Source of the DNA: Microcaldota archaeon
Lineage (GTDB): Archaea > Aenigmatarchaeota > Aenigmatarchaeia > QMZP01 > QMZT01
Direction: 5' to 3'
Assembly (NCBI GenBank): GCA_013151465.1
Contig: JAADIF010000071.1
Location: 1-8,571 of the forward strand
Length of the DNA stretch: 8,571 nucleotides
The translations under genes and the position numbers were made by a program. Below, piece after piece: positions 1 to 4,552 of the stretch (position 1 is its first letter; each line of letters opens with the position of its first letter). The notes beneath the pieces were generated by a model. The model had not been told where the DNA came from and did not search any database. It saw only the letters and a program-made list of their open reading frames with translations.

Positions 1-526
1 CGTTCTCGGACGCAAGATGAAATCCTGAGATCCAAAGGAGATCTGCTCTTCTGAGATTTGAAATGAAATCATAATCAATGCGAAAATCAAGGGATATTGG
101 ATCATAAGTAAATATGTGCCTTGCGGAACCGTCTTCGATTATAATATGTTCTGGGCATGTATCATTAGCTTTTGCTTTTTCGGGAGATATTATATTGTTC
201 CCTTCTGTAATCAATATGTTGTTTGAAGACAATTCAGAAAGCATTCCGATTGTCCTTGAAGGACAACTCATTATGGGCCTTATTCCGGCCTTTGCAAGAC
301 CGATGGACGCATTCAGGCCATTTCCACCAGGAATGGTTCGCTTTTTCTTTATGAGGCCATCAAGAAAAGTGAATTCATCTTCGCTTATTATTGTCTCGTT
401 GTCATCTTCTGAAGAGAGGGCTTTCTTTAGGTATTCATATTTTTTATCCCAACTTCCCATGTTAATATCAGACAAGTTTACGATAGAATCCCAGTTGTTG
501 AAAAACCCGGTGAATATCTTCTTCAT
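1..526 (-). CDS. ADP-dependent-type sugar kinase, N-terminal part (runs off the window)
   Basis: This is an open frame of 175 codons from ATG at 526 to the window edge; the C-terminus is missing. It resembles the ADP-dependent glucokinase/phosphofructokinase branch of the ribokinase fold, which phosphorylates glucose or fructose-6-phosphate using ADP in archaeal glycolysis. Matching features in order are: an N-terminal strand and turn FTGFFNNWDSIVNL (residues 5-18), like the family's N-x-N-x-D-x-I sugar-binding start; the glycine motif PGGNGLNASIGLAKAG (66-81); a CP turn near 88-89; a strand-rich block IIIEDGSARHIFTYDP (128-143); and LLWISGFH (163-170), like the family ILSGYQ strand. The catalytic Asp-containing C-terminal motif lies outside the window. 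The spacing to LLWISGFH is shorter than in the Pyrococcus enzymes I recall, so a divergent or compact member, or another PfkB-type kinase, is possible. It follows the membrane-protein gene after only 2 bp (TGA-TT-ATG), so it is probably cotranscribed and translationally coupled. Confidence 0.62.
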   Translation of the reverse strand, partial: MKKIFTGFFNNWDSIVNLSDINMGSWDKKYEYLKKALSSEDDNETIISEDEFTFLDGLIKKKRTIPGGNGLNASIGLAKAGIRPIMSCPSRTIGMLSELSSNNILITEGNNIISPEKAKANDTCPEHIIIEDGSARHIFTYDPISLDFRIDYDFISNLRRADLLWISGFHLASEN

Positions 527-528
527 AA

Positions 529-888
529 TCAATCAACTTCTGCAGATTCTTTGTATTCCTTATAACCCTCTTTCATAAGAAGCGCACTTGCCACAACCCA
601 TATAACAGGTATTGAGAATAAAGCAATCCCGATAAAGTTTGCTTCGAAAACAAGAGTCTCGCTTGTTATTGCGGTTGATATGAGATCACTTCCGTTCCAG
701 GAAAGCGCTATTACGAACATGAATAGATAGCCCATGCACATCATGAAGAAGCCACCAAGCATCGTGAGAAGCCCTTTTGATTCAGCTTCTATTATCCTCA
801 AGAATATAGTCATGAGTATAGCGAAAGGTATGATCACTATGAATATTATTCCTACAAGAAGCGACGGAAGCAATGTAATTATATCCAT
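529..888 (-). CDS. Small three-helix membrane protein, function unknown
   Basis: 119 codons. I do not recognise the family. Three hydrophobic segments are visible at residues about 7-30, 40-62 and 84-105. The first two are joined by the short polar turn RIIEAESKG, and the tail after the third (KEGYKEYKESAEVD) is charged. Helix 2 is methionine-rich (MMCMGYLFM). No catalytic motif or signal-peptide cleavage site is evident, so it is probably an integral inner-membrane protein. The ATG at 888 lies about 24 nt from the centre of a TATA element at 908-915 and there is no Shine-Dalgarno upstream, which fits a leaderless transcript. Its stop is 2 bp from the start of the sugar kinase, so the two form a likely operon. 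The link to sugar metabolism is positional only. Confidence 0.75.
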   Translation of the reverse strand: MDIITLLPSLLVGIIFIVIIPFAILMTIFLRIIEAESKGLLTMLGGFFMMCMGYLFMFVIALSWNGSDLISTAITSETLVFEANFIGIALFSIPVIWVVASALLMKEGYKEYKESAEVD

Positions 889-907
889 ATTATTTAATTG
901 AGTGCAG

Positions 908-915
908 TTATATAA
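908..915. promoter_or_regulatory. Palindromic TATA box shared by divergent units
   Basis: TTATATAA is its own reverse complement and sits in the 65-bp spacer between the membrane-protein gene (minus) and TPI (plus). Towards the left its centre is about 24 nt from the ATG at 888, which predicts a leaderless mRNA. Towards the right a start site about 26 nt downstream (around 937) would leave a leader of about 16 nt containing the TPI ribosome-binding site. Orientation would have to come from flanking BRE sequence, which is weak on both sides. No start site has been mapped, so this is a positional prediction. Confidence 0.55.
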
Positions 916-941
916 GAAATATAGTGATCTTCATTATCTTT

Positions 942-947
942 GGAGGA
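942..947 (+). promoter_or_regulatory. Ribosome-binding site fixing the TPI start
   Basis: GGAGGA lies 6 nt before the ATG at 954. It decides between that ATG and an in-frame ATG at 924, which would add ten hydrophobic residues, has no Shine-Dalgarno, and lies upstream of the predicted transcription start. Confidence 0.8.
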
Positions 948-953
948 ATATAT

Positions 954-1622
954 ATGAAACCATTATTGATGATAAATTTCAAGACGTATGAGGCAGGGAC
1001 AGGTGAAAATGCATTAAGGATTGCAAAGATTGCAGATGAAGTCGCCCACGAAATGGGCATAAATATGGCCATAGCCGTTCAAAGCGTTGATATAATGCGC
1101 ATCTCGCATGAAGTGGATATTCCTGTGTTTTCCCAGCATATGGACCCCATCGGATTCGGAAGCCATACTGGTTGGGTGCTTCCTCAAGGCCTAAAGGAAG
1201 CAGGAGCATCAGGAACGCTTTTGAATCATTCCGAGCATCAATTGGATATTTCAGAAATAGAAAAATGCATAGATATAACCAATAGAATAGGCCTGAAAAC
1301 AGTTGCATGTGCGTCTGATCCAAAGATAGCGGAAGCATTGAGCGTGCTCGGCCCGGATTATATTGCAGTTGAGCCGCCTGAACTTATTTCCGGGAATATA
1401 TCAATATCTGAAGCCAGACCTGAAATCATAACAAATACAATAAATCTTGTAAAAGATATTGATAGATCCATCCCCGTGCTGGTTGGGGCCGGTGTGAAGA
1501 CAAGAAGCGATGTTTCAAAAGCAATCGAACTTGGTGCTGATGGCGTTCTCCTTGCATCCGGCGTGATGAAGGCAAAAAAACCAAGAGCGGCTATACTTGA
1601 ACTTTCGAAAGGGCTTAAATGA
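954..1622 (+). CDS. tpiA: Triosephosphate isomerase (archaeal type)
   Basis: The 222-residue product interconverts dihydroxyacetone phosphate and glyceraldehyde-3-phosphate in the cytosol. The length matches the compact archaeal TIM (about 220-230 residues; bacterial enzymes are about 250). Visible family landmarks are: NFKTY with substrate-binding Asn8 and Lys10; the archaeal block SQHMDPIGFGSHTG (60-73); the electrophile His92 in LLNHSEHQ; the general base Glu140 in AVEPPELISGN, which begins the mobile loop 6; and the phosphate-binding strands VLVGAGVKT (175-183) and GVLLASGVMKAKKP (197-210). The start at 954 is chosen because of the GGAGGA site 6 nt upstream and because the protein then begins directly with the first beta strand. 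The HIT gene follows after 12 bp on the same strand, so an operon is likely. No catalytic residue is missing. Confidence 0.96.
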   Translation: MKPLLMINFKTYEAGTGENALRIAKIADEVAHEMGINMAIAVQSVDIMRISHEVDIPVFSQHMDPIGFGSHTGWVLPQGLKEAGASGTLLNHSEHQLDISEIEKCIDITNRIGLKTVACASDPKIAEALSVLGPDYIAVEPPELISGNISISEARPEIITNTINLVKDIDRSIPVLVGAGVKTRSDVSKAIELGADGVLLASGVMKAKKPRAAILELSKGLK

Positions 1623-1634
1623 AGGTGGTTTAAC

Positions 1635-2141
1635 ATGTTCAGAAGTTTTCTTTTTCCGAACTCAAGGATGAAATACGTGAAAAAAAATCGCAACAAGGTT
1701 GAAAAGAAAGGATGCGTGTTCTGTAGAATAGCAAATGAAGATCCTGATATCGAGAAGAAAGTGCTCTACAAAGATGATAAAGTTATGGTCATGATGAATA
1801 TATATCCTTATAATGTAGGTCATCTTCAGGTCGTTCCTGTGCGTCATGTTGTCTGGCTGGATGAATTGACAAAAGACGAGAGGGACGCCCTCTTTGAAAT
1901 GGTTAATCGCACGGTCAAATTTCTCAAGAAAGTGGAGAAACCGGTTGCAATGAACATAGGCATGAATATAGGCGGTGAGACTGCCGGGGCATCGATCATG
2001 CACCTCCATGTTCATGTAGTTCCAAGATACAAAAGTGATTTTGGCTTCATGGAAATTACTGCAAGTACAAGAGTTCTTGTCGAACCGATAGAAGAGACAT
2101 ATCAACGGTTCCTAAAACATGCTGATATGCTGAAAGGATAA
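1635..2141 (+). CDS. HIT-family (histidine triad) nucleotide hydrolase/transferase
   Basis: The product has 168 residues. HIT proteins act on the alpha-phosphate of nucleotide conjugates such as diadenosine polyphosphates or adenylylated compounds. The triad is seen as HLHVHVV (residues 123-129). It is preceded by the glycine-rich strand NIGMNIGGETAGASI and followed by PRYKSDFGFMEITASTRVLVEP, a continuation typical of the Fhit/Ap4A-phosphorylase-like branch rather than the short HINT type. The N-terminal motif CVFC (Cys27, Cys30) is the frequent HIT zinc-knuckle half, and GHLQVVPVRH (62-71) is the conserved substrate-side strand. About 25 basic residues precede CVFC; a shorter form could start at the in-frame ATG at 1668. 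I prefer 1635 because AGGTGG lies 6 nt upstream of it, while the downstream ATG has only AAGG directly abutting it. Substrate cannot be set from sequence. Confidence 0.9.
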   Translation: MFRSFLFPNSRMKYVKKNRNKVEKKGCVFCRIANEDPDIEKKVLYKDDKVMVMMNIYPYNVGHLQVVPVRHVVWLDELTKDERDALFEMVNRTVKFLKKVEKPVAMNIGMNIGGETAGASIMHLHVHVVPRYKSDFGFMEITASTRVLVEPIEETYQRFLKHADMLKG

Positions 2142-2168
2142 GAAAACTATTAGGGCAGAAATTGGAAA

Positions 2169-2306
2169 TGGACCGGTCGGGATTTGAACCCGAGGCCTCA
2201 CGATTGCCAACCGTGCGATCTATTATCATCGGAGCGTTTATACTGATTTCTTTAGGGAGCAGCAATTTCCTCAAAGAAAAGCTCCTCCGGACTGATCTAC
2301 CGGCCC
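2169..2306 (-). tRNA. tRNA-Ala(GGC) with a D-loop intron
   Basis: Read on the minus strand from 2306, the arms are: acceptor GGGCCGG (2306-2300) pairing with CCGGTCC (2176-2170), discriminator A at 2169; TA at 8-9; D-stem GATC (2297-2294) with GATC (2220-2217); anticodon stem CACGG/TCGTG around loop TTGGCAA (2210-2204), anticodon GGC; variable loop AGGCC; T-stem TCGGG/CCCGA around TTCAAAT. The third acceptor pair is G3-U70, the alanine identity element, which agrees with the anticodon. About 64 nt of extra sequence splits the D-loop between G19 and A21. Removing it gives a 74-nt tRNA with D-loop AGTCCGGTA, a standard archaeal tRNA-Ala. CCA is not encoded. Its 3' end faces the HIT gene 27 bp away. 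Confidence 0.87.
2223..2286 (-). other. Predicted noncanonical tRNA intron (D-loop, about position 19/20)
   Basis: This 64-nt insert lies between the 20-nt 5' exon and the 54-nt 3' exon of tRNA-Ala. Shifting both junctions by one base gives an equally good mature tRNA. Intron ends can pair: GGAGC (2285-2281) with GCTCC (2235-2231). A second GCTCC copy at 2259-2255 could pair with the same arm. I could not draw a strict bulge-helix-bulge with 3-nt bulges at the junctions, only a relaxed version, so the exact cut sites are uncertain. Confidence 0.65.
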
Positions 2307-2340
2307 ATATTGCTGATATATCCATTTATTTGATGTTGCA

Positions 2341-2350
2341 TTTTAATATA
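2341..2350 (-). promoter_or_regulatory. TATA-like promoter of tRNA-Ala
   Basis: Minus-strand TATATTAAAA is centred about 39 nt upstream of the tRNA 5' end. A start site 25-27 nt downstream would give a short 5' leader for RNase P removal. Position and base composition are the only evidence. Confidence 0.5.
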
Positions 2351-2394
2351 GGTTTCGAGGGGCTGTTCTACTTTGTCATTTATACATGAATCGA

Positions 2395-2413
2395 ACGAAA
2401 GAAAAGAAAATAA
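2395..2413 (-). terminator. T-rich terminator after rps15
   Basis: Immediately after the rps15 stop (2420-2422) the minus strand reads TTATTTTCTTTTCTTTCGT without a strong hairpin. Oligo-U tracts of this kind commonly end archaeal transcripts. The tract also separates rps15 from the downstream tRNA-Ala promoter. Confidence 0.5.
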
Positions 2414-2419
2414 TATGCC

Positions 2420-2872
2420 CTATTTCACGAGCAGCTTTGCCTTTTCAGGATCGTATTTCCAATCCTTTGGAAGCAGACCTTTCGCTTTATAATATTTTGC
2501 AAGGCGCCTTACTTTGGATTCTGTCAGCTCAAGACCCCTTTTTGATGTGGCGTCTTTTTTGTTCTTTCGTAAATGCTCGCGAAGATTGACGGCCTTTTCC
2601 AGCATGTTGAAGAGGTCTTCTGGAAGTTTGGAATAAGCGTTATGTTCTTTCATTATTTCACTTATGCCTTTTTTTGTAAACATCTTCACTGAGGGGATGC
2701 CATATTGATCCCTTAATATTATGCCTATCTCCGGCGACTGGTGACCTTTTTTTGCAAACTTCAGTACGAGGTCTTCAATCTCCTTTGGTGCAAGCTCGAC
2801 CCATGGGGCCAGCTTTTTCATGGGCTTATGTGAGCCCGATTTTCCTCTTTTCCTCGAATACATTCTTGCCAT
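2420..2872 (-). CDS. rps15: 30S ribosomal protein uS15 (archaeal S15)
   Basis: The 150-residue product is the archaeal/eukaryotic-length S15 (bacterial S15 is about 89 residues), a primary binder of the 16S rRNA central domain. Diagnostic parts are: the N-terminal extension MARMYSRKRGKSGS (1-14); the helix GHQSPEIGIILRDQYGIPSV (43-62); the basic helical core through KLPEDLFNMLEKAVNLREHL; and the C-terminal signature RRLAKYYKAKGLLPKDWKYD (122-141). An in-frame ATG at 2899 would add nine residues, but ATG 2872 is correct: GGAGGT (2884-2879) lies 6 nt before it and the family begins MARM. It is transcribed alone, divergent from tRNA-iMet, with a leader of perhaps 50-75 nt that can form a stem next to the ribosome-binding site. 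Confidence 0.96.
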   Translation of the reverse strand: MARMYSRKRGKSGSHKPMKKLAPWVELAPKEIEDLVLKFAKKGHQSPEIGIILRDQYGIPSVKMFTKKGISEIMKEHNAYSKLPEDLFNMLEKAVNLREHLRKNKKDATSKRGLELTESKVRRLAKYYKAKGLLPKDWKYDPEKAKLLVK

Positions 2873-2878
2873 AATTCG

Positions 2879-2884
2879 ACCTCC
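2879..2884 (-). promoter_or_regulatory. Ribosome-binding site fixing the rps15 start
   Basis: Minus-strand GGAGGT ends 6 nt before ATG 2872 and excludes the longer reading from 2899, which would begin upstream of this site and lacks its own. Confidence 0.85.
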
Positions 2885-2887
2885 GAT

Positions 2888-2938
2888 ACGGGAAAGCAAC
2901 CGTCATCGCATCTTATCATCGATTCGGCACCGTCCCGT
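2888..2938 (-). promoter_or_regulatory. Possible structured leader of rps15
   Basis: On the minus strand ACGGGA (2938-2933) and TCCCGT (2893-2888) are exact complements enclosing 39 nt, with the 3' arm ending 3 nt before the GGAGGT ribosome-binding site. Inside, GACGGTGC and GACGGTTGC form a direct repeat. S15 represses its own translation through leader RNA in several bacteria; whether that applies here is inference. The stem is short and could be chance. Confidence 0.3.
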
Positions 2939-2969
2939 TCCTTGATATAACATATAGAGATATGCAATG

Positions 2970-2978
2970 TTTATAAAA
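2970..2978 (-). promoter_or_regulatory. TATA box of rps15
   Basis: Minus-strand TTTTATAAA, preceded by AG, is a good archaeal TATA match. It predicts a start near 2948 and a leader of about 75 nt. A weaker alternative, TTATATC at about 2950-2944, would give a leader of about 50 nt. Confidence 0.5.
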
Positions 2979-3028
2979 CTTAATGATGCCCGTCCGTTTG
3001 TTTGGGCAGTGTCGCAGTATATGATATC

Positions 3029-3035
3029 TTTAAAA
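3029..3035 (+). promoter_or_regulatory. TATA box of initiator tRNA
   Basis: TTTAAAA is centred 33 nt before the mature tRNA 5' end. A start about 26 nt downstream (around 3058) would give a leader of a few nucleotides. The spacing fits an archaeal stable-RNA promoter. Confidence 0.55.
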
Positions 3036-3103
3036 GCTAATGTCCTCATATATAGTAAGAGCATAGCGGGGTAGAGCAGCCAGGAGTGCTCGCTGGGCTC
3101 ATA

Positions 3104-3137
3104 GCTTCGGCGTCTATCTTATAGGCAGAGGCGTGAA
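3104..3137 (+). other. Canonical 37/38 tRNA intron in tRNA-iMet
   Basis: 34 nt sit after A37 of the anticodon loop, the standard archaeal tRNA intron position. GCTTC (3104-3108) pairs with GAGGC (3128-3132), and CTAT (3114-3117) with ATAG (3121-3124) around a 3-nt loop. Loop residues TCAT (3099-3102) can pair with GTGA (3133-3136), giving a relaxed bulge-helix-bulge. Removal restores a 7-nt CTCATAA loop. Confidence 0.85.
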
Positions 3138-3159
3138 ACCCAGAGGTCAGTGGTTCAAA

Positions 3160-3173
3160 TCGTGTCATGGAAA
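3160..3173 (+). other. 14-nt noncanonical tRNA intron in the T-loop (59/60)
   Basis: T-loop bases TTCA (3154-3157) pair with TGGA (3168-3171, one G-U). AAT bulges lie on both sides: 3158-3160 running into a 7-nt loop, and 3172-3174 before the 3' T-stem arm. Cutting each AAT between its second and third base removes 14 nt and rejoins TTCAAA to TCCACT, giving a normal T-loop and stem. Because the two AAT copies are identical the junction can slide (3161-3174 is equivalent). The geometry is bulge-helix-loop, a relaxed form of the archaeal splice motif. Confidence 0.83.
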
Positions 3174-3187
3174 TCCACTCCCCGCTA

Positions 3188-3336
3188 CTTGTCGATGTGC
3201 ATCGTGGATAAAAGCGTTTATATATCTTCATCCAAATAAAGATGAAAAAATGCTCGAATGGGCGGTTCAGATGATAAATATAAATACCTTATGCGATTAA
3301 TTTATGTATCTTAATTAAATGGATGGTTGATAGATT
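3188..3336 (+). promoter_or_regulatory. Promoter region of the rps5-rpl30-rpl15-secY block
   Basis: This 149-bp spacer has no gene. Two TATA-like elements are visible: GTTTATATA at 3216-3224 (start near 3248) and AAATATAAA at 3276-3284 (start near 3308, leader about 29 nt). The second fits a short leader better. Ahead of ATG 3337 there is only a weak GGTTGAT match (3325-3331) to the GGTGAT-type binding site. Confidence 0.5.
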
Positions 3337-4107
3337 ATGCCAAAAAAACGGAAATTTAATCAAAGAAGAAGGGATAGGGGAAAACCTCAGAAGAGAGAGG
3401 AAGAGGTTTGGGTTCCGAGGACCCAGCTCGGTAAAGACGTTACTGAGGGTAAATACAAGTCGATAGATGATATCATAGATGCAGGAAAGGTCATACTTGA
3501 GCCGGAGATTGTAGATTTCTTGGTTCCGGATTTGAGGCAGGAGATTATCTATATAGGAGGGACTCCCGGCAAAGGTGGCGGTATAAGAAGGACCGCTACA
3601 AGGATGACGGCAAGGATGCATAAATCCGGCAGGAGGATGACGCTTACCGCGATGGTAGTCGTCGGCAACGAAGGTGGCATCATAGGGATAGGTACGGCAT
3701 CATCGACAGAACATAGAATAGCGATAGAAAAGGCCACTAAAAAGGCTAAACTTAGCGTCATCCGAGTAAAAAGGGGTTGTGGCTCTTGGGAGTGCAACTG
3801 TGGTGGAAATCATTCTATACCATACAAGACCGAGATGAAAAGAGGATCGGTCATCATAAAACTTCTGCCAACACCGAAGGGTGTCGGCATTGTTTCAGAT
3901 AAGGAATCTAAAAAAATATTTCAGATGGCTGGTATAAAAGATATATGGTCAAACGCTTCCGGCCAGACAGGAACCAGGATGAATCTGGCATATGCAATCT
4001 TTGATGCGCTCAAGAACCTTAGTTCCAGGAAAGGGGATAGAAGTGCGACAGAAGCTGTCAAAGAAGATGTTGCCGCCAATCCGGAAGAAACATTGGCTGA
4101 AAATTGA
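3337..4107 (+). CDS. rps5: 30S ribosomal protein uS5 (archaeal S5)
   Basis: The product has 256 residues. uS5 forms part of the mRNA entry channel and influences decoding accuracy. A basic N-terminus (PKKRKFNQRRRDRGKPQKRE) leads into EVWVPRTQLGK (23-33), typical of archaeal/eukaryotic S5. The double-stranded-RNA-binding fold covers about 68-135 with MVVVGNEGGIIGIG (106-119). The archaeal insert RGCGSWECNCGGNHS (146-160) holds Cys148, Cys153, Cys155 and His159, a plausible zinc site. The C-terminal fold is IIKLLPTPKGVGIV (173-186) followed by IKDIWSNASGQTGTRMNLAYA. After residue about 232 there is a 24-residue acidic, alanine-rich tail, a little longer than I expect for archaeal S5 of about 210-235 residues. 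It is the first gene of the block and has its own promoter region; rpl18, its usual upstream neighbour, is absent. Confidence 0.97.
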   Translation: MPKKRKFNQRRRDRGKPQKREEEVWVPRTQLGKDVTEGKYKSIDDIIDAGKVILEPEIVDFLVPDLRQEIIYIGGTPGKGGGIRRTATRMTARMHKSGRRMTLTAMVVVGNEGGIIGIGTASSTEHRIAIEKATKKAKLSVIRVKRGCGSWECNCGGNHSIPYKTEMKRGSVIIKLLPTPKGVGIVSDKESKKIFQMAGIKDIWSNASGQTGTRMNLAYAIFDALKNLSSRKGDRSATEAVKEDVAANPEETLAEN

Positions 4108-4122
4108 TAAGGTGCTTATATT

Positions 4123-4548
4123 ATGTTTGTGGCGATAAGGGTCAGAGGGACTGTCGGTCTCAGAAAAGATATAGAAGATACTATGAAAATGCTTCGTCTG
4201 AACAGGCCGAACCATTGCGTTATCTTACCTAAGAATGATATGACAGAGGGCATGCTTAGGAAAGTGCACAACTATATTACATGGGGAGATATAACCGACG
4301 AGAATCTTGAGAAGCTCATAGAGAAACGCGGAAGGTTGAAGGGCAATAAAAAGATAGAGAAATCGAAAGTAAAGGATTATATATCTGAGATTAAAAAGGC
4401 AAATTCACTGAAGGTGATGGATCTTGTGCCTGTGATAAGGTTAAATCCTCCGCTGAAAGGATTCAAAAAGACAAAGCTTCATTACCCCAAAGGCGCTCTT
4501 GGTTATAGAAAAGATAAGATAAATGAGCTCCTTCTAAGGATGATGTGA
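4123..4548 (+). CDS. rpl30: 50S ribosomal protein uL30 (archaeal L30)
   Basis: The product has 141 residues, the long archaeal form (about 150; bacterial L30 is about 60). FVAIRVRGTVGLRKDIEDTM (2-21) is the first strand and helix of the L30 ferredoxin-like fold. MLRLNRPNHCVILP (23-36) is the family core, and NYITWGDI (50-57) and the C-terminal HYPKGALGYRKDKINELL (120-137) are archaeal L30 features. AAGGTG (4109-4114) provides the ribosome-binding site 8 nt before ATG 4123, in the 15-bp gap after rps5. Cotranscription with rps5 and rpl15 is likely. Confidence 0.96.
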   Translation: MFVAIRVRGTVGLRKDIEDTMKMLRLNRPNHCVILPKNDMTEGMLRKVHNYITWGDITDENLEKLIEKRGRLKGNKKIEKSKVKDYISEIKKANSLKVMDLVPVIRLNPPLKGFKKTKLHYPKGALGYRKDKINELLLRMM

Positions 4549-4552
4549 TTGT

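Larger units (their letters stand above)
3065..3187 (+). tRNA. Initiator tRNA-Met(CAT) with two introns
   Basis: Arms are: acceptor AGCGGGG (3065-3071) with CCCCGCT (3180-3186), discriminator A3187; TA; D-stem GAGC/GCTC around AGCCAGGAGT; anticodon stem CTGGG (3093-3097) with CCCAG (3139-3143); loop CTCATAA after splicing, anticodon CAT; variable AGGTC; T-stem AGTGG (3149-3153) with CCACT (3175-3179); T-loop TTCAAAT after splicing. The A1-U72 first pair and the three G-C pairs at the base of the anticodon stem (GGG/CCC) are initiator identity elements and exclude elongator Met or Ile. Two inserts, 34 nt at 37/38 and 14 nt in the T-loop, must be removed; the spliced tRNA is 75 nt. CCA is not encoded. 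The gene lies just upstream of the ribosomal-protein block. Confidence 0.92.

Noticed and set aside
114..578. 154-codon plus-strand frame
   Set aside because: It lies antisense to the sugar kinase, whose minus-strand frame has family motifs and runs to the window edge. The plus frame has no recognisable motif and no ribosome-binding site.
924..953. Longer TPI N-terminus from ATG 924
   Set aside because: It would add ten hydrophobic residues absent from the family, starts upstream of the predicted transcription start, and lacks a ribosome-binding site; GGAGGA supports ATG 954.
1662..2105. 147-codon minus-strand frame
   Set aside because: It is antisense to the HIT gene, rich in His, Phe and Cys as expected from a shadow frame, and has no start signal.
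2162..2389. 75-codon plus-strand frame over the tRNA-Ala
   Set aside because: The frame exists only because of the intron-containing tRNA on the other strand; all its exon bases are explained by tRNA pairing.
2386..2589. 67-codon plus-strand frame across the end of rps15
   Set aside because: It is antisense to a clear ribosomal-protein gene and to its T-rich terminator; no protein similarity seen.
2905..3025. Possible C/D-box guide RNA, from ATGATG-like strings in the rps15 leader and upstream of tRNA-iMet
   Set aside because: The C-box matches are imperfect and no CTGA D box lies at suitable spacing.
3158..3174. T-arm insert of tRNA-iMet as a sequencing duplication or pseudogene mark
   Set aside because: The repeated AAATC could suggest a small duplication, but the 9 nt between copies, the 4-bp helix and the matched AAT bulges are exactly what an intron needs, and the rest of the tRNA is intact.
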